DNA from: Bordetella parapertussis
Lineage (GTDB): Bacteria; Pseudomonadota; Gammaproteobacteria; Burkholderiales; Burkholderiaceae_B
NCBI GenBank assembly: GCA_945895265.1
Contig: CAMDEF010000042.1
Span: 1 to 36,319 of the forward strand
Direction: 5' to 3'
DNA: 36,319 bases
Shown here: positions 1 through 7,688 of the stretch, piece after piece
Layout of the letters: every line of letters starts with the position of its first letter
Numbering within the stretch: position 1 is the stretch's first letter
Notes under the pieces: generated by a model
Seen by the model: the letters and a program-made list of their open reading frames with translations, nothing else
What the model was told of the DNA's origin: nothing
Database searches by the model: none
Position numbers and translations under genes: made by a program

Positions 1-50
1 CTATCCTGCAGATTTCTGGATGTATTGATTAAAGAGATTGGTGTTTTATT

Positions 51-237
51 GTTTGTGTAATGAGTAAAAACGGACCTAAGTGCACAAGAGTTGCATAATG
101 CAACTCTTGATTCAATTACACGAATTATTACACGGTGATCTTTTTTGAACATAACCTGCTGTTTTTAAACGATATTTAAACAACCGATTTTTCTGTTAAT
201 CCGCAGGTCCCTGGTTCGAGTCCAGGTCGGGGAGCCA
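51..237 (+). repeat. tRNA-Asn-anchored module, copy A
   Basis: First copy of a repeated module. It starts near GTTTGTGTAATGAG, carries a 12-codon micro-ORF from 60 (MSKNGPKCTRVA), then a hairpin at 85-109 with 11-bp perfect arms and a 3-nt loop. Two ATTACACG repeats follow at 115-122 and 127-134. It ends with the last 45 nt of tRNA-Asn (193-237: anticodon loop CTGTTAA, intact T-arm, acceptor 3' strand, CCA). The 5' part of the tRNA is absent, so this is not a functional tRNA gene. I infer an attachment-site remnant of an element integrated at tRNA-Asn. Positions 1-50 hold nothing I recognise. Confidence 0.85.
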
Positions 238-245
238 AAGATATA

Positions 246-272
246 AAAACAGCCTTTTGGCTGTTTTTTTTT
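246..272 (+). terminator. Rho-independent terminator after tRNA-Asn fragment A
   Basis: AAAACAGCC, a TTTT loop, GGCTGTTTT and a run of Ts. It lies 8 nt after the CCA end of copy A, so it is probably the original tRNA-Asn terminator carried along with the attachment site. Confidence 0.8.
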
Positions 273-409
273 GGCTAAAACCTCATTCTGGGGCTATGCA
301 ACTCAGAACTACATTTCTAGTTAATGAGTTCATAACGATCAAGTCTATGCTGAGCTGGGTAATAAAATTATAATAACTATACAAAAAGGTTTTTTTAGGG
401 AGAGTCGCC

Positions 410-628
410 ATGAACAGAATAACCTTGGAGCCAGGTAAGAGGGGTGGCAAGCCTTGTATCCGTGGCCTACGCATTACAGTCTATGACGTGCTTACTATGC
501 TATCTGAAGGTATGACACATCAAGAAATTCTCGAAGATTTTCCGGAGCTTGAATTGGCCGATATCTTGGCAGTTCTCTCTTTTGCTGCAGATCGAGAGCA
601 TCGCATTTATTCCTTGGTTGTTCAATGA
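410..628 (+). CDS. DUF433 family antitoxin
   Basis: A 72-residue protein of the DUF433 family, the usual antitoxin partner of DUF5615 PIN-like toxins. The sequence shows the family hallmarks: an N-terminal RITLEPGKRGGKPCIRGLRITV segment (given here only as a landmark, residues 3-24), then a short helix-turn-helix-like section around MTHQEILEDFPEL. The start is supported by an AGGGAGAG ribosome site 9-10 nt upstream, and a TATAAT box lies at 369-374. Its stop overlaps the start of the toxin gene by 4 bp (ATGA), so the two are translationally coupled. By analogy with other pairs it should neutralise the toxin and repress its own promoter. Both genes look intact. Confidence 0.85.
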   Translation: MNRITLEPGKRGGKPCIRGLRITVYDVLTMLSEGMTHQEILEDFPELELADILAVLSFAADREHRIYSLVVQ

Positions 629-957
629 AGTTGTTGTTAGATGAAAACTTATCACGGCGCCTAGTCCCTTTTTTGCAGATTGCATATCCAGGCACTTCTC
701 AAGTGGTTTTACTTGGGATGGAGTCTGCGTCCGACAGAGAAATTTGGCAGACAGCACAAGACAATGATTTCGTTATAGTGACAAGGGATGCGGATTTTGA
801 AGAGCTATCTGTTGTTTTAGGTCAGCCTCCTAAAATTATTTGGCTGAAGGTGAAAAATCAATCACGTGCCGTCATTTTGAAAATTCTCATCGATAATCTG
901 ATCACGATTGAAGATGCTTTGTTTGCAAAAAATTTGGCTTGTCTTGAATTGACATGA
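625..957 (+). CDS. DUF5615 PIN-like toxin
   Basis: A 110-residue PIN-fold protein of the DUF5615 group, predicted ribonuclease toxin of the upstream DUF433 antitoxin. Visible acidic PIN-type residues are D6/E7 in MKLLLDENLSRRL, the S-D-R-E segment near residue 36, and the T-R-D-A-D-F motif near residue 51. The length is normal for the family. The start codon overlaps the antitoxin stop by 4 bp. The gene ends only 3 bp before a tRNA-Asn pseudo-fragment, so the pair forms a compact cargo between two tRNA-derived sequences, the usual position for a stabilising module in an island. No truncation is seen. Confidence 0.82.
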   Translation: MKLLLDENLSRRLVPFLQIAYPGTSQVVLLGMESASDREIWQTAQDNDFVIVTRDADFEELSVVLGQPPKIIWLKVKNQSRAVILKILIDNLITIEDALFAKNLACLELT

Positions 958-960
958 ATG

Positions 961-1022
961 TCGGTAGAGCGACGGACTGTTAATCCTGCTGGTCCTTGGT
1001 TCAAATCCAGGGTGGTAAGCCA
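961..1022 (+). pseudogene. tRNA-Asn pseudo-fragment (decayed)
   Basis: 62 nt matching tRNA-Asn from the D-loop (TCGGTAGAGC) through the anticodon loop CTGTTAA and a T-arm-like GGTTCAAATCC to GCCA. The first 15 or so nt are missing. The 3' acceptor strand (GGTGGTAAG) no longer matches the other copies, and the variable region reads CCTGCTGG instead of CCGCAGG. It is longer at its 5' side than the 45-nt fragments in copies A to C and lacks the hairpin module upstream. A degenerate version of the copy A terminator follows at about 1033-1056 (AGCC, TTTT, GGGCT). Confidence 0.75.
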
Positions 1023-1141
1023 CATACATAAATCTGTAGCCTTTTGGGCTGATTTTGTGCGGTAGCCCCATAGGTACCTCTGTTAAGGCATCAAAACGTA
1101 ACTTCCCGGCGCGTCCTCAAGCACCGTACGGCGTACGTCAC

Positions 1142-2329
1142 TCATAGGAGGCGGTTTGCATTTTTGTCGCTGTGCATCTGAAGCCAGCCATTCCAAGCCA
1201 CCCACCATGACCCCTCAACAACTGGAATAGTTTGGTGCCATGTAGCCTCGTCTGTATGCTGATCCTCTTGGCGATGCAACGCCAACTGGTAACTGTGGCT
1301 TGTCTTTGGCCTGGGCGGATTCACAATGCCTGCATTGTGGCCGCCACTAGTCAGGCAGAAAGTGATTTCGGTGTGCATAAGCAAGTGGACTTTGTAGACC
1401 GATTGCCACGGCGAGACGGTGTCGCGCACAGTACCCAATGCAAAAACGGGTAGGCGAATATCTGCCAAAGAAATTGGAATGCCGTCAACTAGGCAGCGCC
1501 CTGCAGCCAAATCGTTGTTCAGGTAAAGACGATGCAGGTATTCGCTGTGCTGTCTATAAGCCATGCGAGTCGCGTCGGCGTTCCATGCTGCTAGATCACT
1601 GACTTTTTGGCGCTTTCCCAGAAGGTATTCGCGTTCCATACGCGACCACACTAGATCGCGCGAATTGAGTAGCGCAAATGCGCCTGCCATTTGCTTGCCA
1701 TCGAGATAGCCTTTGCGCGACATGGACTGGTCCAGCAGCGCGAGCTGTGCTTCGTCAATAAACAAACCCAGTTCACCAGGCTCTGTAAAGTCTAGCGCGG
1801 AGGCTAACAAGGTGAGTGAAATAAGACGATCATCATGCATGCGTGCCATATAGGAAGCAGCCATGGCCAGCAAGGTGCCACCTAGGCAATAGCCCACCAC
1901 CTGTACTTTTCGGTTTGGCATAATGTCGCACACCGCATCGATAGCGCCCATTACACCGGCCTTTAAGTACGTATTTTCAGTACCAGGAACTGGTGCACCG
2001 CTTAATAGCCGCAATGCGTCATCGCGTCGATTGCGAAGGCCTTGAAGAAGATTAGCGCCGCCTGTTTTCACGGTGACGTGCTGGGCCTCTGGATTACTCC
2101 ATAAAAAATTGGAGGGCGAAAACATGTCTAGCATCTGCCGCACAGAAAAGCTAAGTAGCTGCGTTTGGTGACTGCTCAAACCCTTGATACCAGTGGTGGC
2201 TTCTTGCCACCACTGCTGCTGGGCTAAAAATGACTTCACCATCGCGCTGTACGGCCACTGTTTCCATTCGGATGCTGCAAATCTGCGGTCTGCCTGGGCC
2301 GAGTCTATGGGTTTCTTCATGGTGGACAT
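1142..2329 (-). pseudogene. Class I-type PHA synthase with internal deletion
   Basis: A 395-codon reading frame clearly related to poly(3-hydroxyalkanoate) synthases, which polymerise hydroxyacyl-CoA into storage polyester. The catalytic residues are visible: Cys148 in the lipase-like box GYCLGG, Asp303 in VRDTVSPW and His331 in SGGHNAG. From family knowledge, class I enzymes are about 550-600 residues. Here the segment between the TGGANLL region (residues 89-95) and LKAGVMGAIDAV (from 122) is missing about 80-90 residues, including the conserved PPWINK-type strand. The junction lies near nucleotide 1966. The N-terminal domain is also short, and codons upstream of 2329 continue in another frame. 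It is probably inactive. It lies divergent to the efflux operon with no phaA, phaB or phasin gene nearby. Confidence 0.8.
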
Positions 2330-2566
2330 TCAATACGTCCTGCGTTTGCCAAAGCTCATGCGCGACAGAAGTCTGTCCTTCTGCATGACTTGGTGGTAGA
2401 CCGCTATGTGCATATTGAAAAGCCATAAGGTAATAATTAATTTATATCTTATGCCTTAAATATCAACGCAGTCTTTCCAATTTTGATAAACATTGATCTA
2501 GCGCAACACATAACATAGTTCAATATCAGAATCTACATACTGTTGATTAAATGGATTGAATGAGGA

Positions 2567-2590
2567 TTTAGATGATCTAGATCATCTAAA
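2567..2590. promoter_or_regulatory. 24-bp perfect palindrome upstream of efflux operon
   Basis: TTTAGATGATCT followed directly by its exact reverse complement, 85 bp before the adaptor gene and within the 340-bp divergent intergenic region (2330-2671). The perfect symmetry and position suggest a dimeric repressor or activator site controlling the efflux operon. A possible -10 (CTATAAA) lies downstream near 2611-2617. No regulator gene is next to it. The rest of the intergenic region is AT-rich, with nothing else I recognise. Confidence 0.5.
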
Positions 2591-2674
2591 CAATTTTCAG
2601 ATCAGGTGACACTATAAAAACTATTTTTGGTTTAAGTGTTCACTCAGCGTAAATCTATTCGATGACGCAGCTTG

Positions 2675-3853
2675 ATGCGCTCCAATGGATATCAATCAAT
2701 GTTAAAGAACCTACCTATTCGTGGGCGGACGCTCGGACTGCTTTTGGGTTTAGTCCCGTTGGTGGCATTATTTATATATGTTGTATTTCGTTCGGGACCG
2801 CTTGCCTCTACAGCAGTAACAGTTGTAAATGTTGAGAAAAAGACATTCACGCCTGCGGTTTTTGGGATAGGAACAGTCGAGGCACGCCGCACTTATAAGA
2901 TCGGACCAGTGTCTGCGGGGCGAATTATGACGCTTAACGTGGATATTGGAGACCGCGTTGAGACAGGGCAGTTGATTGTTGAGATGGATCCGGTAGACCT
3001 AGATGATAAGGTGCATGCACAGGGGGCAGTTTTAAAGCAAACTGAGGCTCAGTATTTGGAGGCAAGAACACGTCAACTGTATGCCAAAGCGCAAGCTAAA
3101 CGCTATGAAATGTTATTGGCAGTTAAATCCACAAGTGAAGAAAACTATACGACTAAAAAACATGAGTATCAGTTATCCGAAGCGAATTTAAGTGCATCAG
3201 AACAAATATATGCACGAGCGCAATCGGATTATTCTGCCCTCATCGCTCAACGCAATAATTTGAAAGTTTTTTCTCCAATTAATGGCATTGTTACTGTCAG
3301 AAAAGCTGACCTGGGTAACACATTGGTCGCAGGGCAAGTGGCGGTGGAAATTATTGATCCTACCAACTTATGGATCAATGCAAGATTTGATCAGCTAAAT
3401 GCGAGTGGATTAAAGGTTCAATTACCAGCAAATATTGTGCTGCGCTCAGAGCGAACTCAAACAATACTGGGCCGTGTTGCGAGGCTTGAACCCATGGCTG
3501 ATGCGGTAACAGAAGAAATGAGTGCAAAGATTAGCTTTGATCACATCCCCCTGCAGACTCCACCGATTGGTGAGTTAGCTGAAATTACCGTGACATTGCC
3601 AACACTTGATTCTGTGCTTGTCCTGCCGAATCCCAGCATCAAACGCATTGACGGTCAAATAGGTGTTTGGCAAATTGATCAAGGTGAATTGAGATTTCAG
3701 CCGGTCAAATTGGGCGCATCGGATTTGGATGGTTTTGTTCATATTCTGGATGGACTGAATCTCGGGTCACAAATCGTGGTTTTTAGCGAAAAGGCGCTGA
3801 CAATATCAAGCAAGATCAGTGTTGTTAAAAATATTGCAGGTACAACAAAATGA
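2675..3853 (+). CDS. HlyD/DevB-type periplasmic adaptor (membrane fusion protein)
   Basis: Membrane fusion protein of a tripartite efflux pump, linking the inner-membrane ABC transporter to the outer-membrane channel. One N-terminal membrane anchor is seen (about residues 20-38). It is followed by the first half of a biotinyl-lipoyl domain (GRIMTLNVDIGDRVETGQLI), a Gln/Ala-rich coiled-coil hairpin (about 112-196), the second lipoyl half (VFSPINGIVTVRKADLGN), a beta-barrel, and a membrane-proximal domain to the C-terminus. ATG at 2675 follows an in-frame TTG at 2672; another ATG at 2699 is possible and none has a strong ribosome site. It overlaps the permease gene by 4 bp. The order adaptor-permease-ATPase-outer membrane factor matches DevBCA-TolC systems. 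The substrate is unknown. Confidence 0.88.
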   Translation: MRSNGYQSMLKNLPIRGRTLGLLLGLVPLVALFIYVVFRSGPLASTAVTVVNVEKKTFTPAVFGIGTVEARRTYKIGPVSAGRIMTLNVDIGDRVETGQLIVEMDPVDLDDKVHAQGAVLKQTEAQYLEARTRQLYAKAQAKRYEMLLAVKSTSEENYTTKKHEYQLSEANLSASEQIYARAQSDYSALIAQRNNLKVFSPINGIVTVRKADLGNTLVAGQVAVEIIDPTNLWINARFDQLNASGLKVQLPANIVLRSERTQTILGRVARLEPMADAVTEEMSAKISFDHIPLQTPPIGELAEITVTLPTLDSVLVLPNPSIKRIDGQIGVWQIDQGELRFQPVKLGASDLDGFVHILDGLNLGSQIVVFSEKALTISSKISVVKNIAGTTK

Positions 3854-5052
3854 TTAGCTTAGCGGGTCGCGATATCCTGCACGGTTGGGGAAAATTTGTT
3901 TTTACTGGAATAGGACTTGGCCTACTGATTGGAGTTACGTTAACTATGGCGGGTGTCTATCGAGGCATGGTTGATGATGCGATGGTGTTACTGGATAACA
4001 GCGGTGCAGACTTGTGGGTTGTGCAAAAAGATACTTTGGGTCCGTATGCAGAATCATCGAGTATTTATGACGATCGTTGGCGTTCTATCCTTGCAGTTCA
4101 AGGGGTTGCCCAAGCAACGAATGTTACGTATTTGACCATGCAGGTCAGACATGGTGATCGAGACGTCAGGGCGATGGTGACTGGAGTTGTTATGGGTGAG
4201 CCTGGATCCCCTGGTTGGCCTCCTTATCTGGTGAGTGGACGACACATCACCAGAGGTCATTATGAAGCGATCGCTGATCTTGCGACTGGAATACGGATTG
4301 GTGAGCAAATAAAAATCAGACGCAATACTTATACGATCGTGGGCTTAACCCGTCGGATGATTTCTTCAAGCGGTGATCCGATGATTTTTATTCCCATCAA
4401 AGATGCTCAGCAAGCTCAGTTTTTAAAAGATAACGATGCCATTATTGAGCAGCGCCGACGAACTGAACAAAATCCCAACCTCAACAGACCGGGTTCACCC
4501 GAGTTACTGGAGGCCGTGATCGCCTCACAAAGTGTTAATCAATTTGTTAATGCTGTCTTGGTTAAGGTTAGATCGGGTTATCACACGCAGGAGGTTGCTG
4601 CGTCCATCCGTCGCTGGCAGCGATTACAAGTCTATGACCGTTCGCAAATGGAGGATATCCTGGTGAGCAAGTTGATTGCAACTTCAGCGAAACAGATAGG
4701 TATGTTTCTGGTGATTCTGGCAATCGTGAGTGCCGCCATTGTTGCGTTCATTATTTACACCTTGACGATGGGAAAGATTCGAGAGATCGCTGTATTGAAA
4801 TTGATCGGTACACGCAACCGTACGATTGCATCCATGATTGTTCAACAAGCCTTGGGGTTGGGTCTTATTGGATTTGTTGTTGGGAAAATTTCTGCTACTT
4901 TCTGGGCCCCGTTTTTTCCTAAACATGTGTTGTTAGAGTCAGGAGATGCACTGAGGGGGTTTGTTGCAATCGTTGTGATTTGTATTCTTGCCAGTGCGGT
5001 TGCCATATGGGCTGCTCTTAAGGTCGATCCAGCTGAAGCGATTGGAGGTTGA
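3850..5052 (+). CDS. DevC/MacB-like FtsX-type ABC permease
   Basis: A 400-residue permease of the FtsX/MacB group (type VII ABC fold). One N-terminal transmembrane helix (about 16-36) is followed by a large periplasmic MacB-PCD-like domain (about 40-270) and three C-terminal helices (roughly 280-305, 327-350, 365-390). It ends in the family's typical VDPAEAIGG tail, seen in many MacB/LolC relatives as P-A-E-A-L/I. Unlike MacB it lacks a fused ATPase domain; the ATPase is the next gene. It is translationally coupled to the adaptor (ATGA overlap). The system probably works as a mechanotransmitter, driving periplasmic substrate out through the NodT-type channel. Confidence 0.88.
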   Translation: MISLAGRDILHGWGKFVFTGIGLGLLIGVTLTMAGVYRGMVDDAMVLLDNSGADLWVVQKDTLGPYAESSSIYDDRWRSILAVQGVAQATNVTYLTMQVRHGDRDVRAMVTGVVMGEPGSPGWPPYLVSGRHITRGHYEAIADLATGIRIGEQIKIRRNTYTIVGLTRRMISSSGDPMIFIPIKDAQQAQFLKDNDAIIEQRRRTEQNPNLNRPGSPELLEAVIASQSVNQFVNAVLVKVRSGYHTQEVAASIRRWQRLQVYDRSQMEDILVSKLIATSAKQIGMFLVILAIVSAAIVAFIIYTLTMGKIREIAVLKLIGTRNRTIASMIVQQALGLGLIGFVVGKISATFWAPFFPKHVLLESGDALRGFVAIVVICILASAVAIWAALKVDPAEAIGG

Positions 5053-5053
5053 G

Positions 5054-5764
5054 ATGGAGGTCGCAGGCATTCGTATTGAGGGTGTTCGCAAGCGTTTTGG
5101 TACAGGTGAGGCAGCTGTTGATGCATTGAAAGACGTCAATATGGTGATTTCTCCAGGTGAGGTAGTCGGTTTGATTGGTCCGTCAGGATCAGGCAAGAGC
5201 ACCTTACTAAAGTGTTTGGGTGCCGTAGTTGAGCCAACAGCGGGTCGCATGACGGTGGGTGATACGTTAATTTATGACAACGAATGGAAAATCAATGATC
5301 TCAGAGCACTACGTCGAGACAAGATCGGATTTATTTTTCAAGCCCCTTATTTAATTCCATTTTTGGATGTGACAGATAACGTCGCATTACTACCGATGCT
5401 TGCGGGCCACTCCAACAATACATCTAGGAAAATGGCTCTTGCACTATTAGAGTCATTAGACGTTGCGCACAGGTCGCACGCCATGCCTGCGCAGTTGTCT
5501 GGTGGAGAGCAGCAGCGCGTATCGATTGCTCGTGCGCTTGTGAATCGACCGCCTGTAATTCTGGCTGACGAACCGACCGCACCGCTCGATGGTGTGCGAG
5601 CACTTGCTGTGATTCGGTTACTGAATCAATTAGCACTGCAGTACGAAACAGCCATTATTGTTGTTACGCATGATGAAAAAATTATTCCTACTTTCAAGCG
5701 CATTTATCATATCCGAGATGGTGTGACGAACGATGAAGTGGGTGAGGGACGTCCGTTTCAATGA
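5054..5764 (+). CDS. ABC transporter ATPase (DevA/MacB-like)
   Basis: A 236-residue nucleotide-binding subunit. Visible motifs are Walker A GPSGSGKST (42-50), Q-loop Gln96 in FIFQAP, signature LSGGEQQ (148-154), Walker B VILADEPT (168-175) and switch His206. The D-loop reads APLD rather than the common ASLD or GNLD. I chose ATG 5054 because a GGAGG site lies 5 nt upstream and the permease stop is at 5050-5052. A longer in-frame extension from 4988 would overlap the permease and precede the domain. It overlaps the next gene by 4 bp. Together with the permease it would hydrolyse ATP to power export. Confidence 0.92.
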   Translation: MEVAGIRIEGVRKRFGTGEAAVDALKDVNMVISPGEVVGLIGPSGSGKSTLLKCLGAVVEPTAGRMTVGDTLIYDNEWKINDLRALRRDKIGFIFQAPYLIPFLDVTDNVALLPMLAGHSNNTSRKMALALLESLDVAHRSHAMPAQLSGGEQQRVSIARALVNRPPVILADEPTAPLDGVRALAVIRLLNQLALQYETAIIVVTHDEKIIPTFKRIYHIRDGVTNDEVGEGRPFQ

Positions 5765-7200
5765 AAATTTATCTAAGTTACGTCAGCATCTTTGTATTGG
5801 TGGGATGTACCGTTGGTCCAGATTTTAAAAATACGTCCTTACCTTTGCCCGACTCTTATACTGTTAAGGCATTTTCTGGGAAAACCACATCGTCTGAGTT
5901 TGCATTTGGCTCAGCTCAGGTATTTGAAAGTGAAACGACAGTGCCTAAAGATTGGTGGCGTACGCTTGGCTCATCAAAGCTCGATGGATTGATCGAACAA
6001 GCCATGCAGGCGAATCCTTCTTTACAGTCGGCTCGGTCCACGCTCAAACAATCTCAGGAAATTTACAATGCTCGCGCCGGTTCAACACTTTATCCTCAGC
6101 TCAATGCGATGCTCAGCAGTCAGCGTGTTCAACTCAATGGTGCAAATCAGGGCGTGACGACAAGCCCTGATATTTTCAATTTGTATAACGCTTCTGTCGG
6201 TATTGCGTATAACTTTGATATTTTTGGGGGTAATCGTCGTGTACTGGAGTCGCTTGCTTCGCGTGCTGAGTTTCAACGTTTTCAGCTCGAGGGCGCTCAA
6301 CTCACTCTTGCTGCAAACATTACTACGACAGCCATCACTCAAGCAAAACTTGCGAGTCAGATTCTTGCTAATCAAACAAGTCTCAAGGCGCAGGAGGATC
6401 AAATTATCTTTGCCCGTCATCGTTTGCGGCTAGGCCAAGCCTCCGAAGATGATGTGCTGGCGTTAACAACAGAGGCCGAACAAACGCGTGCAGGCATTCC
6501 TTTATTAGAAACTCGCTATGAGCAGGTGACGCATTTACTAGCAACGCTAGCCGGTCAGAGGCCAGGTCAGTCTGTGACGCCGATTTTTTCGATGAATGAT
6601 TTTTCTATTCCTACAGAGCTTCCATTCATTGTGCCTTCTCTTCTTGTTCGTCAGCGCCCAGACATTCAAGCTTCCGAGGCTCTTATGCGTGCTGCGAATG
6701 CCGAGTATGGCGCTGCGATTGCTAAAATGTACCCTCAACTTAATTTAAGTGCGTCTGTAGGATCTCTTTCGCTAGGACCGGACACACTGTTTGGTGCAGG
6801 GTCACTTTTTTGGCAGCTCCTTGGTCAAATGACACAACCTCTTTTTAATCCAGGGCTTCCTGCTGAAAATCGCGCAGCATTAGCGGCTTTTGATGCAGCT
6901 GCATCAAATTATCAAACCGTAGTGTTGGATGCATTACGCAATGTGGCTGATGTGTTGCGTGCTCTTGAGAATGATGCGCGTACGTTGGCTTCGCAATCCA
7001 GAGCGAACGCGGCAGCGGTCGCCTTAGTAAATTCTGTCGAACGCCAATATTCACATGGCAGTGCAAGTTATCTGCAGTTGCTGGTTGCTCAGTTACAAGC
7101 ACAGAGAACAAAGTTTGAACTTATCTCGGCACAAGCACAACGACTTATCGATACAGTTGCGTTGTATCAGGCGATGGGAGGCGGGGCGAATAAGCGTTAA
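5761..7200 (+). CDS. NodT-family outer membrane efflux lipoprotein
   Basis: A 479-residue outer-membrane factor of the NodT/OprM family, the exit duct of the tripartite pump. It has a lipoprotein signal with lipobox LVGC (Cys16) followed by TVGPDF, the standard start of this family. Two TolC-like repeats follow, with the typical DWWRTLG (D-W-W) segment, YNFDIFGG mid-protein and LLVRQRPDIQASEAL at the start of the second repeat. The length is normal. The start is coupled to the ATPase stop (ATGA). It is the last gene of the operon. No terminator follows directly; the copy B module begins about 60 bp downstream. Confidence 0.9.
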   Translation: MKIYLSYVSIFVLVGCTVGPDFKNTSLPLPDSYTVKAFSGKTTSSEFAFGSAQVFESETTVPKDWWRTLGSSKLDGLIEQAMQANPSLQSARSTLKQSQEIYNARAGSTLYPQLNAMLSSQRVQLNGANQGVTTSPDIFNLYNASVGIAYNFDIFGGNRRVLESLASRAEFQRFQLEGAQLTLAANITTTAITQAKLASQILANQTSLKAQEDQIIFARHRLRLGQASEDDVLALTTEAEQTRAGIPLLETRYEQVTHLLATLAGQRPGQSVTPIFSMNDFSIPTELPFIVPSLLVRQRPDIQASEALMRAANAEYGAAIAKMYPQLNLSASVGSLSLGPDTLFGAGSLFWQLLGQMTQPLFNPGLPAENRAALAAFDAAASNYQTVVLDALRNVADVLRALENDARTLASQSRANAAAVALVNSVERQYSHGSASYLQLLVAQLQAQRTKFELISAQAQRLIDTVALYQAMGGGANKR

Positions 7201-7262
7201 TCTCTTACCTAATTTTCTTCTTTCGTCATGGCGTGTCAGGAAGGACTACACCACAACTTACT

Positions 7263-7444
7263 TGTGATGAGTAAAAACGGACCCAAATGCCCAAGAGTTG
7301 CATAATGCAACTCTTGATTCAATTACACGAATTATTACACGATGATCTTTTTTGAAGATAAGTTACTTTTTTTAAAAGATATTTAAACAACCGACTTTTC
7401 TATTAATCCGCAGGCCCCTGGTTCGAGTCCAGGTCGGGGAGCCA
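7263..7444 (+). repeat. tRNA-Asn-anchored module, copy B
   Basis: Second full copy of the module. The micro-ORF starts at 7267 (MSKNGPKCPRVA), the perfect hairpin lies at 7292-7316, the two ATTACACG repeats follow, and the 45-nt tRNA-Asn 3' fragment is at 7400-7444. The anticodon loop reads CTATTAA instead of CTGTTAA, so the anticodon base G34 is mutated. That is possible only because the copy is not a working tRNA. Copy B closes the unit holding the toxin-antitoxin pair and the efflux operon. Confidence 0.85.
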
Positions 7445-7456
7445 ATTTACTAATAT

Positions 7457-7496
7457 AAATGACTTAGCCCAACTTCACGGTTGGGCTAAGTCATTT
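7457..7496. terminator. 17-bp perfect inverted repeat, terminator-like
   Basis: AAATGACTTAGCCCAAC (7457-7473) pairs perfectly with 7480-7496 across a 6-nt loop, 12 nt after the CCA end of copy B. The GCCCAAC/GTTGGGC core is shared with the hairpin after copy C. The T-tract is short (ATTTCT), so termination may be bidirectional or partial. Confidence 0.65.
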
Positions 7497-7508
7497 CTGC
7501 AGTCTTTC

Positions 7509-7529
7509 GTGCCACTTGGGTGCCACTTG
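7509..7529. repeat. Tandem GTGCCACTTG repeat
   Basis: GTGCCACTTG occurs at 7509-7518 and 7520-7529 (11-bp period), about 65 bp downstream of the tRNA fragment. It could be arm-type recombinase sites or a trace of an integrase gene end. The remaining stretch 7530-7688 shows nothing I recognise. Confidence 0.35.
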
Positions 7530-7688
7530 CAGCGATGTCTATGCAGCTCTTAAGCGCTGATATGTTGACGCAAATCAGTCCAAGTTTTTAACCGCACCTC
7601 CAATTCATTAATCAGCTCCAATCATGGTGGTTTGCCATTCTAACTTTCCCTAATGTTGGAAGACCAGCTTATAACCACATGGATAATG

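Noticed and set aside
85..109. Integron attC-like recombination site in the module hairpin
   Set aside because: The arms contain GTTGCAT and ATGCAAC, which do not fit the GTTRRRY/RYYYAAC core sites, and no bulged attC fold or IntI gene is seen.
193..237. Functional tRNA gene
   Set aside because: Only the 3' part of tRNA-Asn from the anticodon loop is present in copies A, B and C; no 5' acceptor or D-arm is found upstream.
7501..7688. Integrase gene remnant after copy B
   Set aside because: The GTGCCACTTG doublet is suggestive, but no recognisable tyrosine recombinase residues could be read in any frame.
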